From Zygnema cylindricum (Eukaryota; Streptophyta; Zygnematophyceae; Zygnematales; Zygnemataceae), in NCBI GenBank assembly GCA_037447655.1, contig JBBHKE010002889.1:1-26942 (forward strand): 26,942 bases of DNA. The letters are read 5' to 3'. The translations under genes were made by a program, and so were the position numbers. Positions 18,860 through 26,942 of this stretch are shown one piece after another (position 1 is the first letter of the stretch; each line of letters starts with the position of its first letter). The notes under the pieces were generated by a model. That model was given only the letters and a program-made list of their open reading frames with translations. It had not been told where the DNA came from and ran no database searches.

Positions 18860-20415
18860 GAGCCTCAGTCTTACTCGGAGGCAGTAAATAGTCCTGAGAA
18901 AGAAAGATGGATTAGAGCCATAAATGATGAGATGGCTTCGATCATGGAAGCAAGTACTTGGGAGATAACAGATAGTCCTCCAAATTGAAAACCAATTGGG
19001 TGTAAACGGGTATTTAAACTAAAACTGAATCCAGATAATACCATTGAGAGATATAAGGCTTGATCGGTAGCGAAAGGATTTCCCTAAAAGGAGTGGATTG
19101 ACTACGAGGAGACCTTTGCTCCAGTTGTTCGGTTCCCATCAGTAAGGATTTTCCTCAGTTTGGCAGCAGCGGAAGACATGGAAATACACCAGATGGACAT
19201 TAAGTCTGCTTTTCTTAATGGTGAGTTAGAGGAAGAAATTTTCATGAGGCAACCCCAAGGGTTTGTGGGGGCAAGAGAAGAGAACAAAGTCTGCAGGCTC
19301 ATAAAGTCCTTATATGGACTCAAGCAGACTCCTTGACAGTGGAATAAGAAACTAGATGAGTTTCTCACCGGTCTAGGATATATTCGGATAAGCTCTGACC
19401 ATTCTATTTATATGTTTGAAGATGAGAATGGTTTCATTTAAATTGCAATTTATATGGATGATTTGCTTGTATTGCATAAGTCTTTGGAGAAGATTAGTAG
19501 GCAAAAGAAAGATCTTAGGGGCAGAATTGATATGAAGGATTTAGGTGAGGCAAAGTATATTTCGGGGATCCAAATGTAGAGAGATAGGAGGAAAAGGATT
19601 ATTAGACTTACTCAGAAAGAAGGAAGAGGTAATGTAATTGAAAAATTCGAGATGGATAAGGCTAACAGCTGTACCACTCCCATGGACTTGAAAAAAGTAA
19701 GTGATGGGAGTGTAGAAAAAAGAATGATGATCTTCGATGATCAGATGAGTCCAAAGGAGAGAGAGTTTATCAAGTCTATCCCTTATGGACAAGTCATAGG
19801 AAGTTTGATCTATTTTATGAACTATACCAAGCCGGACATAGCGGCAGCAGTAGGAGTCTTAATGATCATAGGAAGAGAGATTGGGGGGCAGCCAAGAGAG
19901 TCATGAGATATATGGTAGGAACTAGAGAGTTATGGCTACATTTGGGAGGGGAGCACACTGATATCACTACTTGGGGTGATGCCAGTTATGGGGATGCACC
20001 TATGAGAAGATGCACTTCTGGATATGTGCTGTATGTGAGGGAAGGTGCTTGTTATTGGAGCAGTAAACAACAAAAGGTTGTTGCTCAGTCTACTATGGAG
20101 GCTGAGTATATGGCATCTTGTTCGGCTGTGAAAGAGTTTATATGGGTTAAATCAGTGTTGCAAGAATTGGGGTATATAAAGGAGGGAGTGCATGAAGTTT
20201 TTTGTGATAATCAGGCTGCTATTGCCATTGCAGCCAATCCAAAACATCATTTCAAGGCTAAACATATGGACATAAGATTGAGCTTCGTGAGGGAAAAAGT
20301 TGAAAATAAAATTGTAAATCTTGTGTATAAATACGATGAAGAAATGGTGGCTGACATGATGACCAAACCTGTGCCCTCTCCAAAGTTAAAATATTGTAGG
20401 GAAAAATGTGGATAA
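18860..20415 (+). pseudogene. reverse transcriptase and RNase H of element A
   Basis: Reads from EPQSYSEAVNSPEKERW into the RT core: GCKRVFKLKLNPDNTIERYKA, APVVRFPSVRIFLSLAA, QMDIKSAFLNGELEEEIFM, the catalytic YMDD at 19451-19462 and MKDLGEAKYISGIQM. In-frame stops interrupt at six or more places, several replacing Trp, Gln or Arg codons. A frameshift near 19860 moves to the frame of 19903-20415. RNase H there includes WGDASYGDAP, SGYVLYVREGACYWSSKQQK, STMEAEYMASCSAVKEFIW and CDNQAAIAIAANPKHHFKAK, ending VADMMTKPVPSPK. RT copies element RNA into cDNA from the tRNA primer; RNase H degrades the template. Clear copia assignment. Confidence 0.93.
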
Positions 20416-20444
20416 AAAAAAAAGTTAAAATTAGACTAGAAAAT

Positions 20445-20452
20445 AAGGGGAG
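20445..20452 (+). promoter_or_regulatory. polypurine tract of element A
   Basis: AAGGGGAG lies immediately before TGTTGAAA, the start of the 3' LTR. It would be the plus-strand DNA primer. The equivalent tract in C has decayed (AAGCGTAG). Confidence 0.75.
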
Positions 20453-20630
20453 TGTTGAAATAAGTAGTTTTTGGTATTTTCCAGGTCTAAAATAATTAGC
20501 GCAAACAGATAAAGAAAATGCAGGCAGCCTGCCTCCATCTCTTCTCTCTTGCCTCTATACTTGTTGTAGTCATTGAAGGAGAGAGAGAGCGATGGAGCCA
20601 TGGCTGCTTGAGCTCCATAGGAAGGACTAA

Positions 20631-20650
20631 AGAGTGACTTAAGTCACTCT
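20631..20650. promoter_or_regulatory. 20-bp perfect palindrome, 3' LTR A
   Basis: Identical to the copy in the 5' LTR and at the same distance from the tRNA-like block. Confidence 0.75.
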
Positions 20651-20658
20651 CAACAAAA

Positions 20659-20740
20659 GGTTGAGTCCGACAGGACTCGAACCCCCGACCGACAGAGCAC
20701 GGCGTAGCCGTTAGTTCTAACCAGTCTGTCGTAGAAGTCC
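20659..20740 (-). other. tRNA-like module, 3' LTR A (most complete, antisense)
   Basis: On the minus strand, TACGACAGACTGGTTAGAAC (20733-20714) resembles a tRNA D-arm / Pol III A-box. GGTTCGAGTCC (20683-20673) is a canonical B-box / T-loop about 30 nt further on, the spacing of a tRNA gene. A hairpin CGGCTACGCCG occupies the anticodon-arm position. The T-stem and acceptor do not pair well and a TTTT follows in CAACCTTTTG, so it is a relic or Pol III promoter, not a functional tRNA. Confidence 0.6.
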
Positions 20741-21233
20741 GTTAGGAGATATAAGGTTTGATAAGCATTTAAGCTATTGTATAATACTTAAACCATTTAA
20801 CTGAAATATGGAAGAATGACCATAGAACTTGTTTATGTTTAGTGCGAACGTCATTTCGCACAAAACAAATGAATCGGAAATTGGTTTCAACGGTCGACAT
20901 TTTACATCGGATTTAATCCGACGGCGCACATCATCGCCGAGATTGCGGAATGGTCACTTTGGCTTTTATAGACGTGGCATGACCTGGCGCCGCGTGGAAG
21001 GATGACATTCGGTCGCGGGAATTCCGGAGAATATACCAAAGAGTGGAAAAGTGACACACGTCCACTAGTAGCCTTGTGGTACACAAATCCTACAGAAAGG
21101 ACATCGGCCGTAGACCTTTTTATACTTTACAATTATATGATTGGTTCGTACTTTAGTAGATAGGGGTTGTGCGAGAGGTTTAGGTCTTAGGAAATTTTGG
21201 TAGATAGTCACCTTTCTCTCTAAGAGAGCTTTG

Positions 21234-21240
21234 TATAAAT
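21234..21240 (+). promoter_or_regulatory. TATA box, 3' LTR A
   Basis: TATAAAT after AGAGAGCTTTG. Element C has CTATAAAG at the same relative place. The 5' LTR copy is mutated (GTAAAAAT). Confidence 0.55.
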
Positions 21241-21454
21241 TGGCAATTTTGCCAGCTCATAACTTATCGGCTGGTTGGCCTTTTTCAGTGAATCTTTTTG
21301 CTACAGACTCATGGGAATCCACGCTGCACAGGGTTGCAGTCAAACTGTCTTTTTGCCTTCCTAGACAGCAGTGGTTGTGGCTTGCAGTGGGTTAGTTAAA
21401 TACTATCTAGAGGCTCCCTGTATTCTGTGGTCCAATGGAGGACATTGAATTGGA

Positions 21455-21459
21455 ACAGA
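21455..21459 (+). repeat. candidate 3' target-site duplication of element A
   Basis: ACAGA, paired with CCAGA at 15166-15170. Confidence 0.5.
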
Positions 21460-21935
21460 AAAGGTTTGGGTGCAGATTTACCTACTGATTCTGCTGTTGT
21501 TCCCCGGGAAGAGCCAACATTGCTCTCGGTGGAGGTGTCTTCTGCCGTGGAGGCTTTGGTGGAGTTACGACCAGACTAGAGGATTCACATTCCCTTGAGG
21601 TCGTCAACACCTCCTTTGCCATCTCCCAGAGCATCTCCAAATCTTCCATCTTCTCCTCCTCCTCTTTCCTCTCACTCCTCGGGCCCTTCCACAAAGCCTC
21701 GGGACTACCCTTCGCCATTCCTTTGGCCCGCTGCCGCAGTCCGTGGGTCACCCTACCCGCATGCCTTACCCTACAAACATGTCCCCGCCTACTCACCTTG
21801 TCACAAGCGTTCCCGATCCTCCAGTTCAAAAACACCTCCTCCCGTGACGTCCCGAAGGCGGCCTAGGAAACATGCCCCTTTTCCTCAAAGCCTCCAGTTG
21901 TCCCTGTCTCTGCCACCATCCATTCCCAAGGACCT
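21460..21935 (+). pseudogene. LINE-like ORF1 relic, part 2
   Basis: Continues the frame interrupted by element A: KGLGADLPTDSAVVPREEPT, open for 39 codons to a TAG at 21577, then open again to the break with element B near 21936. The product is very rich in Pro and Ser (TPPLPSPRASPNLPSSPPPL), then basic (HKRSRSSSSK, SRRRPRKH), consistent with a nucleic-acid-binding ORF1. No zinc knuckle is seen before the break. The overlapping minus-strand ORF at 21482-21835 is a shadow. Confidence 0.5.
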
Positions 21936-22850
21936 CCTTTCTTCAGGACTCATCTGATCATCTAGTATTATCACTCCTCCTTCTACACTCCCATCACTTA
22001 CTTTCTTCAAGTCTATGGGAGTGGTACATTTGTTTGCCTTTTCCATCTGAAATTTCTCAAGCATATCTCCGATAGCTTACTTCTTTGTAAGTCTGATTAT
22101 TCTCTTCCCTCTATCTCTTTCCATTTGAATCCCCAAAATATATTTAGCCTCCCCTAAATCCTTCATGTCAAATTTGCTTCTACGATCTTTCTTTAATTTA
22201 TTCATCTTTTCCATAGATTTACTTAACACTAGCAAATGATCCACATGAATTGCAAATAAAAATCACACTATTCTCATCCTCAAACATATAAATAGAATGG
22301 TCAGAACTGATCTGAATATATCCCAAACTGGTGAGAAACTCACATAGATTCTTGTTCCATTGTCTGGGAGCCTGCTTCAGTCCATATATGGACCTTATGA
22401 GCCTGTAGACTTTGCTCTCTTCTCCTTCCTCTATAAATCCCTCTTGTTGTTGCATGAATATTTCTTCCTCTAGTTCACCGTTGAGGAAAGCGGTCTTGAT
22501 ATCCATTTGGTGTATTTCCATGTCTTCCGCTGCGTGTAGACTAAGGAGAATCCTTACTGATGGGAACGGAACCGCCAGAGCAGAAGTCTCCTCATATTCT
22601 ATCCCCTCTTTTTGGGTGAACCCCTTTGCTACCAACCGAGCCTTATATCTCTCAATGGTATTATCAGGGTTCAGTTTCAGTTTAAATACCCATTTGCACC
22701 CGATAGGTTTTTCTGTCTGGAGGACAGTCCACCAGCTCCCAAGAATTAGCTTCCATGATGGAAGCCATCTCATCATTTATGGCTCTGACCCATTGGTCTT
22801 CTCAAGACTGTCCATTGCCTCAGAGTATGATTGAGGCTCATCTTGGTGAG
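21936..22850 (-). pseudogene. reverse transcriptase of element B, truncated
   Basis: The frame 22776-22219 carries IGCKWVFKLKLNPDNTIERY, ARLVAKGFTQKEGIEYEETS, QMDIKTAFLNGELEEEIFMQ and IRSIYGLKQAPRQWNKN. A frameshift near 22255 puts the catalytic motif in another frame, where it reads HVDH (22248-22237) in place of YMDD. Beyond it, KDLGEAKYILGIQMERDRGK is readable near 22160-22105 and CTTPIDLKKVSDGSVEGG near 22045-21980. The sequence then ends at the break. Confidence 0.9.
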
Positions 22851-23192
22851 ATAGCTTTGTTACCTTGCGAACAGCCAGTTTCTCATGTAGCCTTTTTTGC
22901 TTCTTCGTCCTCCCTCAAATTTTGAAGCTGGGATGGAGGGAAGTCTCCAGTTCCTCCTTACTGTCTCATCAGCTCCCCTATCCATGGGAGCCAGTTCCGA
23001 CTCCTCCTCTGTCTCCTCGGAGTGTATTAAGATATGAGGAGATTTCGGTGTATTTTTCTCATCTTCGATCTCCCTTGAATCTGCAATCTCGTTTTCACTT
23101 GTGTCCCTTCGGGGAAGATCATAGTCATCCTCACTCTCGGACTCAAAACTGATTCTTATCTTCTTAGTGAATTTAAAGGGATCAAATGACTT

Positions 23193-23900
23193 TCATTCAT
23201 CCATGAAAACTAGATGCTTTACCAGAATGATATCTTGTTTAGCTAAGTCATAGACACTATATCTATTGACATCCTCATCATATCCCACAAAATATCCCGA
23301 TTTCCCTTTAGCATCTAGTTTCCACTTTTTCTTATTTGTGTCGAGACTATATGTTTGACTATCGAATACTTTCAAGTGAGAAATATCTGGTTTCCTTCCC
23401 ACCCATCTCTCATAGGGTGTCATTCCTTTAATGGTTGTAGTGAGAACTCTATTCTTAATGTAGTTAGCACACTTTATGGTATCCGCCCAAAATCTTCTTC
23501 CTATTTTCTTTTAGCCAGCAAACTACACACACTATCTCCCAAAGTCTGGTTTAACCTCTCAGCTACCCCATTTTGTTCTAAATAAATCGGTACAATTTTT
23601 TGATGCTGAATTCCCTCATCTCTCAAGTATTCCTCAAACTGCTAAGAGGTGTACTCTCCCCCATTATTACTTCTTATTCGCTTAATGTGAGTTCCGTGCA
23701 ATTTTTCACTCGAAGCTTTGTATTCTTTGAAGTACTTTTGTGTTTTGGACTTTGTTTTTAGGAAATAGACTCTGGAATATCTAGAGCAGTCATTAGTATT
23801 TGTCAGCCTATACCTCTTTCCCCCAACCGAAGGTACTCTTGCTGGTCCCTAGATATCTGTGTGGACCAAATCTAGTACTTCCTCACCTCTATATGTGGCT
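23193..23900 (-). pseudogene. integrase of element B
   Basis: Degraded integrase core on the minus strand. The 3' part is open at 23423-23193 (TPYERWVGRKPDISHLKVF, GYFVGYDEDVNRYSVYDLAK). Core motifs such as NGVAERLNQT lie near 23560-23590 and the first catalytic Asp lies in DLVHTDI at about 23850-23870. Stops and frameshifts occur between. Confidence 0.85.
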
Positions 23901-24606
23901 CTTTTGGGAAAGGGCAGTCTGTGAGCCTTACCTTGGGGACAACCACTACGATTATCTATCATACCATTATCCCCAAACTGAATGCCTTCAACTACACCAA
24001 GCTTCTTCATTTCCCTCAACCTATCAAAATGCACATGCCCAAACCGCTTATGCCAGATCATCAAGCTCGGAACACCACCATAGTAAGCACTCTTCTTTTC
24101 ATTACTCAGGTTAAGCATAAACATTCCTTGGCTGCCCTTATCTGTTGTGAAGTAGACTTCATCTCCATACTTAGCTGTAAAGACTCCCTTTCTAGTGAAG
24201 GTATCAAAGTCCTTGTCATCTTGTACAAGGACACAAGATTTTAACTTAGCTGAGGAATATAGAGCACATCTCAGTAGGTGAGTATAGAAGTTTTACCCTC
24301 CACTAAAACATTCAGATCTACTAAGCCCACTAGATCTGTAGTAACTACTCTCCTATCCTCATACTTTATTTCTACAGTAGGGATCTTTCTTAACTTAGTG
24401 AAGAGGTGCCTATCACGACACATGTATGGATGCACTTGAGTCGATGATCCATCCTTTTTGTGGAGATTCCCGAATGGCTCCAAGAGCACATTTCTATTTC
24501 CGAGGGATCTCGTTCTCCTCCAGATTCTCGTCGAGAAGTAGCTCCCCATCCTCCTCGTCAGAGGACTCGTCCACCTCGGTCTCTTATTTGACACGTGTGA
24601 CCACAA
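23849..24606 (-). pseudogene. protease and pre-integrase region of element B
   Basis: The protease active-site stretch reads IIDSSAS at 24449-24429, with Ser where Gly is expected (DSG to DSS). LRKIPTVEIKYEDRRVVTTD follows. The pre-integrase zinc region is open at 24124-23849 with MIWHKRFGHVHFDRLREMKK and SGCPQGKAHRLPFPK, which has one of the two expected Cys. This copy preserves the stretch deleted in A. Confidence 0.85.
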
Positions 24607-25592
24607 GTGCCTTCTTCTTCCTTTTGGAAGAACCCCCTCCGCGGTTTTCTTGGAGCCTCAGCTCCGACAGCTTGGTGCAATCAGCTATGAAGTGTCCCGA
24701 CTTTTTGCAGAAAAGACAAAGACCCTTGGGGGTCTAGGCTCTTCAGATTGGTCTCTTTTGAAGTAGTTGTACGGCTTCTTCAGATCCTTCCTCCACCGGT
24801 CAGTTCCGGCAGCTAGAGCTTGAACGCTCTTTCCTCCTCTGCGGATCTCAATAGTATTCTCCTGCACGAGTATCATTCGACCACTCTGTTCCACTTCTAA
24901 GAACTGTCATCCAAATTTTGCACTCGGTACACTATGTTTTCATACTCGTCAAGCAACTTCATGATGAGGGTGTTAACTTTCATCTTCATTGTGCTCTCCA
25001 TCCGACACTTTCTATCTCCATAAATAGACAAGAGAGATCATTACATTAGTCTATCATCTTCCCTCATTTGTAAGTATAATTTCTCAACATTTGCTCAACC
25101 AGCTGAAGCTCTTGAATGGTACCAAGTCTATAGATCTCCACTAAAGTCATCCACAACTCTTCGGCCTTGAAGATGTGAAGCTGAGAGGTAGCCAAAGCTT
25201 GAGTAAAGTGCCTCAGAATGAAGTGTCTGGCATTCATGTTGGTGTACTCCCACATCTGACATGTGTTTTCCTCGATTTTCACTGCCACCGCTGCGGGTGC
25301 CGTGGCAATTGGAGTAAGGGGTGTCTCTTTTCCTTTCCCCTTTTCGGACACATTGTTGTCCGCATCGTCTGCCTCCTCCGTTAGAGCAGATGCTGGTGCA
25401 AAAAAACCTCACTCCACCAAACCCTGGTGGAGATCCGTGATATGGACGTTTCACTTGCCCACTGACTATACCCCAGTATCGCTTTTCACACAATGCCTCT
25501 GTCATCATGGCTTCCGAGTAAATGAACCCAGATCCGTTGAAGATGGGCACCCTAGAGGGTGGGCCCATAACCTCTAATTCTGTGTCCCCCAT
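24600..25592 (-). pseudogene. gag: gag of element B
   Basis: Starts at ATG 25592, in the LTR end, or ATG 25568, inside the primer site. It opens GPPSRVPIFNGSGFIYSEAM and reads to about 25400, then continues in the frame of 25351-25064 (SEKGKGKETPLTPIATAPAA, ALATSQLHIFKAEELWMTLV). After a stop-rich middle, the nucleocapsid knuckle CLFCKKSGHFIADC is intact near 24730-24690, followed by ENRGGGSSKRKKKALVVT. Comparison with A shows which stops in A are secondary. Confidence 0.87.
25558..25572 (-). promoter_or_regulatory. half-tRNA-Met primer-binding site of element B
   Basis: Minus-strand GGTTATGGGCCCACC, identical to element A, directly after the LTR end (CAGAATTAGA). Its ATG is in frame with gag. 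Confidence 0.8.
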
Positions 25593-26277
25593 TGAATAAC
25601 AAAATTCAGGAAGCCTCTAGATTGCTTTTGACTAACCCAATTTCAACTAGAAGCGCTACTACCCAAGCAGGCAAATTGACAATCAGACTGCACTTGTGTG
25701 CAGTTTCGACTCCCCTGAGTCCACAGCAAAAAGAGTCAGTGAAAACGCCCAACCAGGCGATTAGTTACAAAGCGGCAAATATGCCAATATGTATACAAGC
25801 TTTTTGGGAGAGAGGCGGCTACCTCCTCAATCCTCTAAGTCCTAAACCCCTCTGACAACCCCTATCTAGTGATGTACGAACCAATCAGAAGACTGTACAG
25901 TACAGAAAGGTACTCCAACCGATGTACTTTCTGTACAGCCTGTGTATGACAAGGCCATGAAGTGGACGTCTGTCTCCTCTAGACTTGTCCTCACGCTCCT
26001 CGGGATTCCCGCTTCCCAATGACATATTGTCACGTGTCGTCTGGTCATGTCACGTCCAAAAAACGCCAAAGCGGTCATTCCGGGATATCGGCGATGATGT
26101 TGGCCGTCGGATCCTAGCAAGCTTTAATTGCTCGTTGTTCAAAAAAAAATGTCCGGTACATTTGTTTCGTGCGCACTAAATTCCAACTAGTTTCCATGCC
26201 CTCTATTTGTTATTCCGTTAATCGGATTGATGATCCTAGTAATGTTTAATCAGTTATCAAACCCTATGTATCCTAAC

Positions 26278-26360
26278 GGACTACTCCGACAAAATGGTAA
26301 GAGCTGACGGCTACGCCTCGCTTTGCCGGTCGGAGGTTCGAGTCTTGCCGGACTCAACCT
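26278..26360 (+). other. tRNA-like module, LTR B (antisense to the element)
   Basis: On the plus strand, CCGACAAAATGGTAAGAGC (26286-26304) resembles a D-arm / A-box and GGTTCGAGTCT (26335-26345) is a B-box / T-loop. GACGGCTACGCC lies between. TTTT follows at 26360-26363, a possible Pol III stop. Same place and orientation as in LTR A. Confidence 0.6.
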
Positions 26361-26367
26361 TTTGTTG

Positions 26368-26387
26368 AGAGTAACTTAGGTCACTCT
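26368..26387. promoter_or_regulatory. near-perfect 20-bp palindrome, LTR B
   Basis: AGAGTAACTTAGGTCACTCT, the counterpart of the perfect palindrome in A, with two changes. Confidence 0.65.
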
Positions 26388-26574
26388 TTAGTCCTGTCTA
26401 TAGAGCTGAGGTAGCCATGGCTCCACGACCCTCTCTCTCCTTTAGTGACTACAACAAGTATGGGGGCTAGAGAGAGAAGGTTGAGGCAAGTTGCCTGTGC
26501 TTTTCTTTTAACTATTTTTATTAATTAAGACCTAGAAAATACCTCCCCTAAATCTAGAGATTTCAACACACGTT

Positions 26575-26942
26575 TCGGGCTTTGTTGGATGTACATCCAG
26601 ATTGATTGGTCCTTCAGGTCGACGTTTCCATTGCCTTTAATATGGTGGATCAGAACGTGATTTTTTTCAGAGCTTATGGCGGCTCCATCCCTGATTGTCC
26701 AATTATTCCCCTTTGTGAGGGTTTTCTATTCTTTGACAAGCACCTTTTCCTTCTCGGCTGATGGTGATCTCATTCCTCTCTCCTCTGCTACTCGCACTCG
26801 CCAAGGTGACCCTCTTGGCCGACCTTTGTTCGCCCTCGCCCATTACCGAGCCCTTCGTGCCTCCACAACCGCCTTCCCTTCTTGCCTTTTCCCTTTGGTC
26901 GCAGATGATACGCACATTATTGGGCCCAGAGAACAAGTAGTG
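26575..26942 (+). pseudogene. LINE-like (non-LTR) reverse transcriptase fragment, runs off the window
   Basis: Encodes the palm/fingers core of a non-LTR retrotransposon RT, which makes cDNA at a nicked target. It opens RALLDVHPD-stop-LVLQVDV, with the first catalytic Asp in QVDV (26619-26630). After a frameshift, TRTRQGDPLGRPLFALAHYR follows (26794-26853), then the catalytic VADDTHIIGP with ADD at 26901-26909. One TGA falls at the position of an expected Trp (PDW). It begins within 7 bp of the end of LTR B, and the part N-terminal to the RT core (endonuclease, if present) is missing. It is probably the continuation of the ORF1 relic at 13959-21935, joined through a deletion at element B. Confidence 0.85.

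Larger units (their letters stand above)
15171..21454 (+). mobile_element. Ty1/copia retrotransposon A, full length but decayed
   Basis: About 6.3 kb with both LTRs (958 and 1002 bp), a primer site, gag, protease, integrase, RT and RNase H in copia order, and a polypurine tract. Many in-frame stops and at least three frameshifts block expression. The two LTRs differ at roughly one base in eight by eye, with indels, so the insertion is old. It lies inside a LINE-like ORF and is the reference copy for the family shared with B (minus strand) and C. Confidence 0.9.
20453..21454 (+). repeat. 3' LTR of element A
   Basis: Begins TGTTGAAA and ends GAATTGGA. It matches the 5' LTR (15171-16128) throughout, keeps the complete tRNA-like module, and carries TATAAAT at 21234-21240. 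Similarity to the 5' LTR and LTR B stops exactly where those two enter the GGTTATGGG primer site, which fixes the LTR boundary. Confidence 0.9.
21936..26568 (-). mobile_element. Ty1/copia retrotransposon B, 3'-truncated
   Basis: Same family as A, opposite orientation. Read from the right it has a 996-bp 5' LTR, primer site, gag, protease, integrase and RT, and stops at about 21936 just after the RT-RNase H linker (block LDDQMSPEER). RNase H and the 3' LTR are absent. The break joins LINE-like ORF1 sequence directly. It has many stops and frameshifts but keeps some residues that A has lost (gag CCHC His, protease DSSAS, integrase first Asp). Confidence 0.9.
25573..26568 (-). repeat. 5' LTR of element B
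   Basis: Starts TGTTGAAA at 26568 (minus strand) and ends at the primer site. It shares all family landmarks with the LTRs of A. The GATTGG and TAGGGGTTGT blocks are well kept near 25855-25895. The LTR end contains ATGGGGGACACAG, the counterpart of ATGGAGGACACAG in A. Confidence 0.9.

Noticed and set aside
20659-20740. A functional tRNA gene
   Set aside because: A- and B-box spacing is right, but the T-stem and acceptor stem do not pair and copies differ freely in the anticodon region; better seen as a relic or promoter module.
21595-22075. The plus-strand ORFs as separate genes
   Set aside because: The first is the tail of the LINE-like ORF1 relic running into element B; the second is antisense to the truncated RT of B.
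22412-22834. 140-codon plus-strand ORF
   Set aside because: Antisense shadow of the RT of element B.

Overview
This window looks like nuclear DNA from a plant, in a stretch made almost entirely of decayed transposable elements. I find no intact host gene, rRNA gene, functional tRNA gene or CRISPR array. The plant assignment rests on Ty1/copia retrotransposons (protease-integrase-RT-RNase H order), a LINE-like reverse transcriptase, small terminal-inverted-repeat elements and AT-rich, stop-filled intergenic DNA. The lineage within plants cannot be read from the sequence.

Layout. Positions 184-1153 hold three copies of one small TIR (MITE-like) element. Positions 1187-3317 hold the 3' end of a copia element (C): RT/RNase H and a 3' LTR. 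Positions 3318-4860 hold a minus-strand coding relic of unknown identity with an in-frame 45-bp repeat. Positions 5706-7830 hold a minus-strand copia relic of a sister family (D), with its probable LTR to the left. Positions 7831-13700 are AT-rich, with a 495-bp TIR element (8886-9380) and short tandem repeats. At 13701-13963 a 131-132 bp leader is tandemly duplicated directly before a proline-rich, basic ORF (13959-15170).

That ORF is interrupted by copia element A (15171-21454, plus strand, both LTRs present) and resumes in the same frame at 21460-21935. There it is cut by copia element B (21936-26568, minus strand, 5' LTR to mid-RT). A LINE-like RT with its ADD motif follows at 26575-26942 and runs off the window. 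The simplest reading is one old LINE-like element with A inserted into it, and B inserted with loss of the intervening LINE sequence.

A, B and C are one copia family with LTRs of about 960-1000 bp. Three properties stand out. First, the sequence after the 5' LTR in A and B is not the usual tRNA-3'-end primer site but a 15-nt match to the anticodon region of initiator tRNA-Met, the half-tRNA arrangement known from Drosophila copia and yeast Ty5. Second, the in-frame ATG inside that site can serve as a gag start, and a second in-frame ATG lies in the last 20 bp of the LTR. Third, the LTRs carry an antisense tRNA-like module with Pol III A- and B-box resemblance, next to a 20-bp palindrome in A and B. 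A and B also form a long inverted pair that could give hairpin RNA. None of the coding regions is intact.
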